A DNA stretch of 64,000 nt from positions 62,001 through 126,000 of the forward strand of contig FJOG01000042.1 of assembly GCA_900073065.1 (NCBI GenBank), read 5' to 3'. A model generated the notes under the pieces. The model was not told the origin of the DNA, ran no database searches, and was given only the letters and a program-made list of their open reading frames with translations. This stretch comes from Phialocephala subalpina (lineage: Eukaryota; Ascomycota; Leotiomycetes; Helotiales; Mollisiaceae). Of the stretch, positions 32,438 to 43,001 are shown piece after piece (position 1 is the first letter of the stretch; every line of letters begins with the position of its first letter). The position numbers and the translations under genes are program-made.

Positions 32438-33514
32438 GTGTAACCAGGTGCGGGGAAGGGTATGAGTTATCGGAATCCATATTCGGTGGTCATGTACTAT
32501 GGTTATCGAGTCAAGATGGGAAACCTGTTGAACGGAGGTGTTTTTAGCTTGACCAATTGATTGATTGTCCTGTTTTCTAAGGAAAGCTCAAGCTCTTTAA
32601 AACTCCGGAAATTGCATCTCCACTTAAAAGTGGGGCATCAGCACCTTACTTTCAACAAAACCAAGCACTGTCTATCTGTGGAGATTGTGGATGTTTGGAG
32701 GAACTGGAATTCAAGGTCCAAAACTTTGGGTGCTGAAGCCCACGATGTGTATTTACCCCCACTCAACTCTTCTCATGATGCAAGATTGTTTTCACGCGCC
32801 CTATGCCCCAAAGTTGTCAGAATAGAATCAATTTGCCTTTATAATTGTGAGACCTAATTGCCTTACCCTAATAGAGCCTTTTCTCTTTCTAGGGATCAGA
32901 GCCTACTCTAGCCCCTCTTCTAATGATCACAATGCAACCTCCAGAGATACGTGTTTTCTTGAAAGGATCTCCGGGCTCCAGAACCAGATTCAGCAAATAG
33001 GCTGCTTTACTTTCGTAGAATTCTCTTGCTCAAAATCAATCCAAGCTCAGTGATTTTCACTCCTCTATGAAGGACTATCACCGAGCTCCAAAATCTAATT
33101 GAGTAAATCAGACGCCAAACATCAGAGAAGCACCAAGAAGTAGCCCCCCCCCCCCCCAAATACGCTACAATGCCGCACAAGGCTAGATTGATGATGATTA
33201 GTCTTGTTGGCATTCTCTGATGCTTCGGATGTTGATGATCCTGCTACTTCCGCTACTCCCGCTTCTCCTTGGTATTGTCCTCGAAGACTCGAGTATCCGC
33301 CTTTTTTAGAATAGCACTGGCGGTATTGGCATACATCCCCACACCGACACGAGCAACATCATTCGGACTGAAGTATTCTTCGAGGGACGAATTGTAGAAC
33401 CCGAATGAAGCGCATTACTCTTGAAAATTTATAATATTTTGACTAGAAGGTGGGGTCGATGGGCTCGATGGGCTCCATGTAGGGATTTCGATGCTGGTGT
33501 AAATCTGATATAGA
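32438..33514. other. Intergenic region with a 14-C tract
   Basis: 1.08 kb with no convincing gene. A run of 14 C lies at about 33144-33157. Short open frames (32561-32857, 33007-33213) have no coding character. Confidence 0.4.
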
Positions 33515-34310
33515 CTATGGATGAACATGGCGAACTAGATAGTCATAATCGGCGTCAGACTCAGTAGAATTGTGATCAAGGTGAATAGGCTCTAATTGGG
33601 GGTGAGGTCCTAGATTTATGCAGCTGAGACTGCAAGCCGGTGTTCGCATCGCACTGCTTCTGCAGTCTGAAGGAAAGTCTGTAAGAGATCCATCCATCTT
33701 CTCGACGTCGTGGAAGGCATTATATAGTTCGGTCCCAAGAAATCCCTTTTCGCGTTCCAGATCCTCTTTCTCATTCATCTTTCCGATCATCCCTGATTCC
33801 CTCGAATTGCCTTCAACTCTCTTTCCGTAGCCTCCTTGAGTTCCAGTAGGTGATAAAGGTAGTAGCCAATCTCCCTCATGTTGACAGACTTCGTACCCAG
33901 TATCTTGGCCAGAACAGCAAATTCCCCATATGGCATCCATGTCGTTGGAGTCTTAGCTTTGTCCATCGGCAATCCCTTGATGCCAGAAACCAACTTTATG
34001 CAAAGCAGTTCTGCAGATGCAGTGATACCACTAGCTTGTCGACCAAAAATATCTTGAAGCGCGATTTGTGCTAGTTAGGGATTGCGGGTGCGTTGGGGTA
34101 GGAAGTCCTTCAGGTGCGCTGGTGCGATCGAGTTTCAAGATGCGACTGCTTCAGGTCCAGATTGGCACTTGCGAGGCTCAGAAGAAAATGACTCCGGATT
34201 TGAGGGTGGCGCTGACGCAACAATGTTGTCTTGAGGAGCTGAATTTAGTTGCAATTGAAATGCGTTCAAACTCCAAAATGTTGGCTTAATCCCGACGTTG
34301 AATTTTCGAG
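33515..34310 (-). pseudogene. Pseudogene of a coiled-coil protein carrying one LGTxS module
   Basis: On the minus strand a coding-like frame runs from about 34310 with stops TGA and TAA (34071-34160), then ALQDIFGRQASGITASAELL, PYGEFAVLAKILGTKSVNM, IGYYLYHLLELKEATERELK to NQG and a TGA at 33787. One base back, the sequence continues without interruption as MIGKMNEKEDLEREKGFLGTEL and FHDVEKMDGSLTDFP to a stop at 33515. The switch lies in a GGG run at about 33790. LAKILGTKSVNM...LLELKE matches the 38-residue repeat of the gene at 38934 (third copy LSNILGTKSKKM...LVDERK). Hence a decayed member of the same lineage-specific family. A weaker reading is a real gene with introns I failed to place. 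Confidence 0.5.
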
Positions 34311-35532
34311 GTGTGCAAGCACATTTCGAAATGTGACGATATAAGGGTGTGGGGTGATTAAGCGACGCTCCCCCTTTCGTCGGGGCTTTTGGTTTACTCG
34401 GGCGTGAAACGGGGATCGTAAATGGAATCGTTTGTACTCTAGTTCCCCCTCACTGTTATGATCTCCCATTGTACATGTATAATGCCTATTCTATGGACTC
34501 GCGAGGCATTTAGTTCAGAGGTCAGGCCAGCAAACATCACCCATCTTCTATATATTTTCCCATTTAAGTAAGCTGTCAAGCTACTCCAGCCCCTAGGACA
34601 GATTGCTCAACACTTCAATCCAGCCAGACGATTTGGGGTAGAGAATTTGCAACATTAGATGTGGACGCCCTCTAGAGATAAACTTTTCAACACTGGCTGT
34701 TCATTACCTTTTTGGGATATTTGAGCTATCCGAATCACTCCAGTTCATGCAGGCAAATTTTAGATCATTCAGTTCCATTGTTGAGGCGATTTTCGTGGCT
34801 GGACGGGAGGACTGCTTCGCTGGGTAGACGGCAGGGAATCTTTCTCCCCTCCAGGCTCCGGCTGAAGCTGTGACCTGCGAACAGGATGCATACATGAAAA
34901 GCTGGACTCGTGTGGGTGGATCATGGAGCAGAGGTGAAACACCAGTGGAGTGCGGAACATACCAAGTTTGGCTGAGGACAAGTCAGCTCCTACAAATCCA
35001 TTTACAAACATCTTGAGAATTCGAAGAATGTCTGTTCGAACGAATCAACATTGGATTTAATCGAGCGGAGATAGCCTCTAGCCGTGGTAACACCGGAAGT
35101 TGGAGTCGATAGAGGGGAGAAATTGTTTCGCACGTCCAGGACGTCCACAATGTGGTAAGTATGAAGAGTCAGCCATATTCAACCCCACCTCAATCGTTAC
35201 ATCTTCGCAAATGACAAATTATCGTTTGTGGATTGATTTGTTCAATTATCATGCTGGGGTTTGGGGTCGGGAGGCTTAGAATTCTGCTGGTCCGGTCGTG
35301 ACTTCCTCACAGGTGATATCTGCCTCCACACATCACCCCGTGGTCACTTATTCACTGGGGATAACTGCCTTCCCACCTCACTCGGCCGTCACTTCCTCGC
35401 CGCGGCCTACTGGTGTTGACCTTTCTCGAGGTTTCGTTTCCTTTCTATCAACACTCTCATCTGCAGCGATTATCAAGACATCAAGGGTACAACATCGGCG
35501 TTGTAGAAGAAGCTCGAAAACATTCTACCAAC
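34311..35532. other. Intergenic region
   Basis: 1.2 kb. Plus-strand sequence from about 35413 is open in the frame of the following pseudogene but has no ATG before 35533; an upstream exon may exist. A minus-strand 80-codon frame at 34769-35011 is not supported. Confidence 0.35.
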
Positions 35533-36540
35533 ATGATTAAGGAGATGATGCTTATCCGCCGGATTGAGAAACCCCTCCGTCTCGAAGGCAATGCGACCGT
35601 CTTCGACCCCATCGTAAACACTCAGCAGAAGCTCAGCGAATCCAAAAACGAGCACTTGATAAAGATACTTGCGAACCTCAACAAAGCGATGATAGAAGTC
35701 CAGGAACAATTGGTTCGACACCCTCTGAAGGACAGTGCCGCCGCGAAAGCCCTTATAGCTCGAGTGGAGAATTTGTCTGCTGAGACTGGAATCGTCAGCG
35801 ATTTTGACCAAGTGCTGTCCAGAAACATAGAGCTTACTTTTGCACACAGACTGATTGACGAGACAACACTTCGCGAGAAATCAGAGAAGGAGCTGGCTGA
35901 TGTGAAGTGGGAGTTGGAGAGCATAAAGTCAAATACGGACGTCGAGACGAAACAGCTGAACGTTCTGAAGACGGAACTAGCTTCGACGTCACATACGAAC
36001 AAGGGTCTGGAGACGAAGCTGGAATCGATATCTCAGGCGAACAAGGACACTCTGAAAGATCTGGAGAAGAATCATATGGTGGACATTCTAGCTTTGAAAG
36101 TCCGTTTAGCTACCGCGGAAGCCGAAGTCATCACCGAAAGAGCAAGCCTTGATGATGGAGTCGATGCCAAGAAATGTGCCAGGAGGGTACGCAAAAATGC
36201 TGAACGCAAAATCAAGGAACTCAAGGGGGAACTGGAAACGGCAAAATCCAAAGCTTCGAATGCGGAGAAAGAGCGTGCCAAGTAGGCCCGCACCCATAAG
36301 CAAACCATCCGGGCTAACACTATCAAGGTGGATGAACAGATTGAGGCACTTAACGCAGAGTCTCAGGAGCTAAAGGGCATTGTCGCTGAGGAAACTCGTT
36401 GACGAATTATTGAGGAAGATAAAGTCATGGAAAGGTCCCAGCCCTTGTGTACGATTATTTAGAATGAACCAGCCCTCTAAGGACTTGGACCTCGATAGCA
36501 CTGCTCTATGCAGCTCTAATCAACCTCTTATTCTTACCTA

Positions 36541-37920
36541 CAGTGCCCGTGCACTCCTACTTAGCCGAGACGCGTAAAAGCGCGTTTTTTGGGAAACGCG
36601 TTTCCTTCTCTCTTCATAAACCTCACGATTATGCCACCTTAACGTTCTCCTATGGGAGAGATCTCTGGGAATCGACTCAAAGGACAGCATTTAACTCTAT
36701 ATATGCGCGGCAAAATTGCAGGATGTCGCCTTTTTACTTTTAGTCCTGCCGAAATTGCAATGGGCTTAAATATCGGGCTTCCCACTGTTCGATACACCCT
36801 CTCTGTCGACCACTTACGCCATAAAGGTTCGACTCTACCAAAAGATCCTCGCAAAAAGTCTTACTCTTTGGCCGAAGAACGCATGCTCTTACGCCACGTA
36901 CGCCTACACCCAAAGGACACCTATAAACAAGTCAAAACCGCCTGCGCCCTCATTTGCTCGACTTTTACTATTAAAAGGATTCTCAAGAGACATGGCATTA
37001 CTAATTGGCGCTGCAAACGCCGACTACACCTCATAGAAGTTCACGCAGCTAAAAGGCTTGCTTAATGCCTCGCACATTGATATTAGAATAAGGAAACGTG
37101 GGGAATGGTAGTATGGAGTGATGAGTGTTCAGTGGAGCGGGGGCGGGGTAAAAGGGACGAATGGGCCTTTCGCATACTTACACAGAAATGGGATCGGGAG
37201 ATGGTATAGACTTATAGCACAAATAAGAATATGAAGGTTATAGTCTGGGGAGCCTTTTGGGACTATGGGAGGAGCAACCTTTATATCATGGATCGAGACT
37301 TTGAGTCGAAGAAGCATGGGTATTCTGCCGAGAGCTATTTGGAGGTCTTAGAGGCTGAACTACGCCCAATTTTTGAGAACTTGGAGCCAAGCTATGAGTT
37401 CATGCAGGATAATGCTTTTATTCATATGGCAGGCAAAGTCAAAGCTTGGTTTCTTTAGCATGCTATCCCACTTGTCTTGAATTGGCCTTTATACTCTCTA
37501 GATTTTAACCCTATTGAGCATATATAATGGGCTCTTAAAACACGTATTTTTGAGATATTCCCAGAGGTTGCAGCTGATAAATCAGAGTTAGAGCATGCGA
37601 GATAGCGCTTGGAGTCTTGTTTATAAGCTGCATGGGACACATTGGACAAGGAGTTGTTTAATGTTTTATATGAGAATATGCCGTCTCGGATTAAGGCTTA
37701 TATTGCAGCAAATGGGTAGCACACAAAATATTGAGGTTTGTGCTTAATGGATTGAGGAGATTAGTAGCTCAAATTAAAGAGGAGATTGCGAGGATTAATA
37801 TAGTAGTTGTTTTAATGTATTTGGATTAGTAGTTGTTGAGTTATTTGGATTTAAGTGCAATAATAAAATGCTGAAGTTTTGATGTTTTTTTGCTCGCTAA
37901 ATAGCAGTGGGTCGGGACTG
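36541..37920 (+). mobile_element. Tc1/mariner-like DNA transposon, complete but inactive
   Basis: 1380 bp bounded by imperfect terminal inverted repeats of about 29 bp: left CAGTGCCCGTGCACTCCTAC at 36541, right (reverse complement from 37920) CAGTCCCGACCCACTGCTAT, both continuing into TTAGC-x-GAG. TA dinucleotides at 36539-36540 and 37921-37922 are the target-site duplication expected of this superfamily. The transposase frame inside carries many stop codons, so the copy cannot move on its own. It interrupts the coiled-coil pseudogene in its coding sequence. Confidence 0.88.
36652..37719 (+). pseudogene. Tc1/mariner transposase, interrupted by stop codons
   Basis: A single reading frame holds the whole protein. 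An N-terminal helix-turn-helix region (FSPAEIAMGLNIGLPTVRYTL) and a second DNA-binding part (LHPKDTYKQVKTACALICST, IKRILKRHGI) come first. The catalytic core has WSDECSVERGRG (first Asp), FMQDNAFIHMA (second Asp) and LDFNPIEHI (third acidic position, D/E-x-N-P-I-E), then the closing YENMPSRIKAYIAANG. In-frame stops lie after KRLA, around the LAH segment, after DREMV, WFL, IEHI, EHAR and SCL. Most can be explained by CAA or CGA to TAA/TGA or TGG to TAG changes, the C:G to T:A type of repeat-induced point mutation. First ATG placed at 36652; the true start may be slightly different. Confidence 0.85.
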
Positions 37921-38271
37921 TATAGGCAATCAAGCAAACTACTCTATGATCTTTTGAATAACTCGCAATTGCGATCTCTCTTCCATGTTTATAAAGCTAT
38001 TGAGAATGTGGTATTGTATGAGAATGAACGCATCTACATTCAAGAGATCGAATATATGAACCCTTATGATTGTCAGACAAAGGTTCTCATGTGAGCATTC
38101 CTTCCAGCACTGAAGCTTCTTCCCTATGAGTCCGACATGTGGCGGCAAGTTCAAATGTCCATGAAACACAAGACAAACGGGGACAAAGCTCTACTAAAAA
38201 GATCAAACCTTAAAGAAGAGTGCGAACGTACTTCACAAATCGAGAACAACCTTGACTTCACGATTAATTGA

Positions 38272-38933
38272 ACACTTCTCACTTTCAAGCCAACCTCAAA
38301 CATGGTCACCTCCTACAGCCTTTTCAAGAGCATCAAACCTTCGAAAAGAAACTTGAAATCATGAGCATGTTCATCCCAGTAAATTTCCTTGTCGTTGTCA
38401 ACTTTTGAGCGCATCTACTGACTGGTTTTCTGGGGCACAGATTCCTGAAACCAACTACGTTCTTCAATTATGTTGGCGACAAGATGCCAGCCAGAAGCTC
38501 TAAATTGAGTACGTACATTCTAGCTAGGAAGGAAGAGAGCTCGCAGTCGCTTGCTATCGGTTGGACGCGGTGAGCGGAAGAGAGGGTCGAAAAGGGGGGG
38601 CATGGTGCTAAGCCTCGCTTAGGGACTACCCGAAGCGACGTCAACAAACGCGACGGCTCCGAAGTCCAATTCACCCAGGGACAATTCAACAATTCAATTC
38701 ACGTGGAACTTGATTTGTTTGACAAACTAGCGCGCTAGCACCACGCTAAGAAAGCTCTCCGGCCTCGCTCTTAAAACTCCACGACCGCAACCGCAAACTT
38801 CGATTCTTCGATCAACTGCGACACCACGAACTGTACCACAACTCTTCGAGATATCTGCGCATAGATCATCGACACATCCAACGAACATACCACAACGATA
38901 CACACCGTACTATCCACCTACAATACAACCACC
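38272..38933. other. Intergenic region, promoter of the repeat-module gene
   Basis: 660 bp. The last 150 bp are A/C-rich with no ATG, typical of a fungal 5' UTR, leading to the start at 38934. No other gene seen. Confidence 0.4.
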
Positions 38934-41313
38934 ATGAACAACAACGTCGCCGCCGCGGCCGCAGGCGCGACCAACGGCCCCCCTTCCACTCCAGCTCGAG
39001 CTTCCATCCCTGTCCCGCAAAAAACAGCCTGTGTTACCTGTAGGATGAATCGTGAGGAGAAACAACGGAACTTCACGCTATATCAGTCTCTCAACAAGCG
39101 CGAAAAGGATCTCAAGGAGCGTGAGGAATCTGTCGGCGCAGAAGTCTTCCTCCTTCGAGCAGAAATTGAGGAGCTCAAGCAACGTGGCAGCACTGCCGGC
39201 CCGACCGCAGTAGCAACCGGAAAGAAGCGAAAGGCGGAAAACGATACAGTCACTCTGGGGTCGCCGGACAATGACAAGAGATTGGAAGCCGAAATCAAGA
39301 GATTGCAGGCTGCTAAGGAGGAATGGATGTCAAAGTACGATACCATCAATGGCAAATTACAAGCTGCAGAGACCCGATTGAACATTACCGAGTTTGGCGC
39401 AAAGCTAGAGAGGGATAAGATACTTGGCGAGTTGGAGCTCAAGCTTAGGGAGGAGTTAAAGGTCAAGGGTCACACATCTATGGGAGGTCACGGTGGACAT
39501 GAGGAGAAGGAGTTGATGGATGAGCTTATTGCGAAGCAGAAGGAGGTTAACGATGCTAAATCAAGGCTGCACCTCGTCAGCAAAGAGGCGAACACGATGA
39601 TCATTAATTTGCAGAAGCAGGTTAGCATGGCCACGGAGGAGATCAATGTCCAGAAGAACTTGGTTCACGAGGCCCGGAAGAACATCAACAGCATGGAGCA
39701 GCGCGCCAGTTCTCAGTGCCGGATTGAATACGAGCATTGGCTGGAGCAAGGAAGACAGCAGGTACTAGCTCAGATGGAGCACGACCGCGGTATCATGAAT
39801 CAACAAAACAACGACACCCAAGTCAAGGTTGGAGAATACCAGGCTAGAATTGCCGAATACGAGCGCAAGGTCCCTGGGTATGAGTCTACTATTGCTCAAT
39901 ACAAGGTCTACGTAAGTTGATACTTTCCCTTGAAATAGATGTCCTAGCATTTGAGGGACATCTAGGGTTATACGGAAGTATGGGCTACTGACTGACAATG
40001 AACAGGTGCCACAAATCGAGGGTCGAATGGCCACTGCAGAAAGCCAAGCCTCCAGCCTTACCAACGATCTTCGAACCGAGAAGACACAGAGAGAAGCTGC
40101 CGAGAGACTAATTACATCCTTAATGGAGGAGGTGAAGGAACACAAGTCGCACAAGGAAACTACCGAAAATGAAGCCTCAATCCTCAAGGGCGAAGCTAGC
40201 AGCCTCAAGGACCAAGTTATCGACCTCAACAACCAACTTACTGGTTTCAAAGACCAAATCACCGGCCTCAATGACCAGCTGAATAACCTCAAAGACGAAG
40301 TCAGCACCTTACAGGACGATGTACATACCGAGAAGACGAAGAAGGAAGCCGTCGAAAACCGAGCCAACAATCTTCAGACCGATCTCAATACCGCAAATGC
40401 AGCCACCGAGAGAGAGAATCGCGAGCGAAAGCATGACTTGGACGTGCTCGCTGAGGTTCTTCGAGCCAGTCCCACAATGCCTGCAATGAAGAAGAGCATT
40501 CAGAATATGGAGGATAGAGCCAGAAATGCGAACGGAGTCATGCCAACGGAGATGGCCAAGTGCGCAGAGCTCCTTGGATGTCGTGCCAATCTACCAGATA
40601 TCAGACGAGAGATCCAGGTCATCGTTGACGAGCTCAAGGCAGTTGACGGCGATCGTGCTGCCGATGTCACTGCTCTATCAAATATCCTTGGCACAAAGTC
40701 CAAGAAGATGAAGTACATTCGGAACGACGTTCAAGCTCTGGTTGATGAGCGCAAGACGACTGAGGTTCTACGTGGCGAGTTCAAGACCTTGGCTGGCATC
40801 CTGAAGTGCAATCCAAGAATGTCCGATATGCGTCGAGCCATTCGAAATCTCGTCCAGGAGTCAAGCGAGAGAAAGGCTAGAACTGGTATTGATGTCGCCG
40901 TCGCTGCTCTGGCTCAGCAGCTAGGTACTGAGTCTGTTTCAATGACCCAGATTCGAAAGGACATCACAAAGTTGATGCAGCATAACGAGGAGGCCGTCCG
41001 CGAACGTGACTCACTTCGCATCAAGCAAAGCACTCTTCAGAATGAAATCTCCAAATCAGCTTGGTCATTGAAGAAGATCGAGACTCGAGAGAGAGAAAAA
41101 GACATGGTGGAGGATCATCTGAAGATTGCCAATGATCGTATTGATTGGCTCGAGGCGGAGTACAAGGTCGGACAGCCCCCCGCCGTTGAGAAGATTGTGA
41201 AGCAGGGGAAGATTGCCTCGAAGCAGTTGGGACAATTTGAAGGCCTGCTGTGGTTCCTTGGGGGCCTTTATCTGTTCGGTAGTTGTGTTTGTGCCTTAGC
41301 TGGTGCGGTGTAG
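38934..41313 (+). CDS. Tail-anchored coiled-coil protein with five 38-residue repeats
   Basis: Exons 38934-39911 and 40006-41313 join in phase 0 (GTAAGT/CAG) into 761 residues; no known family. Residues 1-30 are Ala/Pro-rich, followed by ACVTCRMNREEKQRN and long heptad sequence (KREKDLKEREESVGAE, EIKRLQAAKEEWMSK). Residues of roughly 370-440 repeat a KDQ-x-x-x-LN-x-QL pattern. From residue 474 five units follow, starting at 474, 512, 550, 588 and 628, with consensus L-A-x-x-L-G-x-x-x-x-x-M-x-x-I-R-x-x-I-x-x-L-V-x-E. The last 23 residues (GLLWFLGGLYLFGSCVCALAGAV) are a hydrophobic C-terminal anchor, so a tail-anchored ER, mitochondrial or nuclear-envelope protein is likely. The frame is intact, unlike its relatives. 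A tether or spindle/organelle linker is conceivable but unproven. Confidence 0.82.
40447..41005 (+). repeat. Five coding repeats with 114-bp period
   Basis: Aligned leucine codons of successive units begin at 40447, 40561, 40675, 40789 and 40909: spacing 114, 114, 114 and 120 bp. At DNA level the units are diverged, so the period is kept by protein structure and not by recent duplication. Key positions per unit: L-A near the start, L-G (or L-K/L-R) three residues on, M about six residues later, then I-R and a closing L-V-x-E or similar. Confidence 0.8.
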
Positions 41314-41913
41314 GTGGTTATTTTCTACATTTGTTCTGGTGTTGCTCCTCCTGCACGGGTGGATGATTCAGATGGTAGATAGAGCTCTCTAGGGGTAGAT
41401 TGAGCTCGTCCATTGTTGAATGAGCTCCCCAACAGTGGGATGAGCTCTCTCACGGTGGTTTGAGCTCTCTTATGGTAGATAGAGCTCTCTCAAAGAAAAT
41501 GACATGAACACAATTTGATTTGGGTGCCCTACGTAACTCAAAATCTCGTCCACCAACCTCGGGTTCTGCAATTCTTCAATCTTCCATGGGTCTGAAGACT
41601 TTCAAACTAGCGTTTACGTGTAAGCATTGTCTTATTTCTATTCTAGTTAATGAGGGGTTCTTTCTTCATTGATATGCCTATAGGTCCTTTCATATGGAAG
41701 CATCTCGTCTTCGGTCTAGCAATTCTATTGTCCTGGAAACCTAAGATCATTCAAATTTTCACTTCTATACAAGGATCGCGGGACCCTCATTTCAGTTATC
41801 GATGTTTGAAATTGCATATCCCTTGTATTCAAACCTCCTGATTCTTCCAGTGTTCCAAGCTCTTAGTCCTTCGGCATTATGCAAGGTTCTTATTGACTGA
41901 AACCTCGGCGCAG
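41314..41913. other. 3' flank of the repeat-module gene
   Basis: 600 bp containing the 20-bp minisatellite at 41371-41490 in or near the 3' UTR. A 63-codon frame at 41650-41841 has no coding character. The next supported coding sequence starts at about 41914. Confidence 0.4.
41371..41490 (+). repeat. 20-bp minisatellite, six units, each with GAGCTC
   Basis: GAGCTC occurs at 41382, 41402, 41422, 41442, 41462 and 41482, exactly 20 bp apart. The first (GATGGTAGATAGAGCTCTCT) and last (TATGGTAGATAGAGCTCTCT) units are nearly identical; the inner ones are more diverged. The array starts 58 bp after the stop codon of the 761-residue protein. Confidence 0.9.
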
Positions 41914-43001
41914 ATACGAACAATGGAGTGGCTGTAAACTTGAAGGCAGGAGCACTGTGGTACGACCAAGCAATCCGTCGACTCAGCATTGAATTAGAAG
42001 GTCCAAACTTGAATGGGCTGCCTGCAAATATTGCTGCATCCCTGCTACTCGGTACGTACGAGGTAGACCAATAACTCAAATACGGCACAGAACCTAGCTA
42101 ACCTCAATAGCTCGCAATTTCGAAAGATCGTTAAGGATGGATATGCCATGAAGGTGGTGTTGGTCGACCGATCGAAACACCAGGTCTAGAAGCTCATCAA
42201 AGCGGGCTGGCAAAGAGATACTTCATGGTCTCAAGACTTTCCATCGCGAGTACCGGTTTAAAAAAAACTCATTCTTAAGACGCCTGAACTGAATCCTTTC
42301 AGATCCCCCAAACCATGTTCATTCGACGCCGAACCTTTCTCGAACGAGAAACCTGGAGACCCGATACCACAGACGAAACCGAGGTACAGAAATGCAACAA
42401 CGAAATCTTCAACACTTTCGCCCGTATTTTAGGATTACTTGAAGGCAGTGATCGGCTCCTTGAGCGGCCAACAGCTTCATCACTGAACCACATACGCGAA
42501 AACGTTGTGCAGGCTCTGGCGGAATTGTTCAATTGGCGATGAAACTGGGAGCGACTTCATCCCCAGTTCGCATTCGAAGTCCCCGTTGATTCCAAATGTG
42601 GTTTGGCAGTGGAATCTCCCAGCCCATTGTATGAAAGCTTCATTTTATTTCGGGACTTCTATCGCGGCCGACTCTCAATTTTGTATGACACGGCACTCCT
42701 CGTCCTTTTTAACCTTGCGAAGAAATTGAGCATGAACAACGCGCCAGCTCTTGCTCTCTCTTTGCTTTCTTCCTATTTGCGACCAGAAAGTACAAACGTT
42801 CTGGTACTTCCACATGAGAATCTGACCATCAAAGAAGTTGTGCATGAGATCTTGAGATCGATTGAGTTCCATCCCAAAGGAGAGCACCACATGTCCGGTG
42901 CACTGATGCTTCTGTTCTCTATCAGGGTTGCTTTCCCGTACATAGAAAGCTTGAGAGAGCGGACATGGCTGACAAAGGTGACGATCAAGATGGCTAGATA
43001 G
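41914..43001 (+). pseudogene. Relic of a fungal transcription-factor-like C-terminal domain
   Basis: A block at about 41914-42051 reads VAVNLKAGALWYDQAIRRLS, ANIAASLLLG and ends at a donor-like GTACGT. A second frame from about 42315 reads MFIRRRTFLERETWRP, EIFNTFARILGLLEGSDRLL to FNWR, a TGA at 42540, and then without change of frame NWERLHPQFAFEVPVDSK, ESFILFRDFYRGRLSILYDT, LLLFSIRVAFPYIESLRERT to the stop at 43001. The architecture matches the helical regulatory region of Zn2Cys6 factor-like proteins (LLLG-Y-E, W-x-R-x-NP, then a late helical block), but there is no zinc cluster. One stop, missing N-terminus and unclear splice sites make it a pseudogene, or a shortened gene from 42543 onward. 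Confidence 0.5.

Larger units (their letters stand above)
35533..38271 (+). pseudogene. Coiled-coil gene split by a mariner-like transposon
   Basis: From ATG 35533 (MIKEMMLIRRIEKP) a frame of 250 codons encodes heptad-rich sequence (ELADVKWELESIKSN, ELASTSHTNKGLETKLES) to a TAG at 36283. The frame goes on, KVDEQIEALNAESQELKG, to a TGA at 36400, shifts, and reads RLFRMNQPSKDLDLDST and SSNQPLILTY up to 36540, where a complete transposon is inserted. Removing the element and one TA restores an uninterrupted frame from 37923: RQSSKLLYDLLNNSQLRSLF, KAIENVVLYENERIYI, a TGA at 38092, then ESDMWRQVQMSMKHK to a stop at 38271. So the insertion hit coding sequence and decay followed or preceded it. No known domain. 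N-terminal region could be partly functional as a 250-residue protein. Confidence 0.65.

Noticed and set aside
33144..33157. C14 tract as a functional element
   Set aside because: A plain homopolymer between genes, most likely slippage or sequencing noise; likewise T19 at 54636 and G8 at 62455.
41371..41490. Array of regularly spaced repeats considered as CRISPR
   Set aside because: Units are directly abutting 20-bp repeats without spacers, in a eukaryotic genome; it is a minisatellite.
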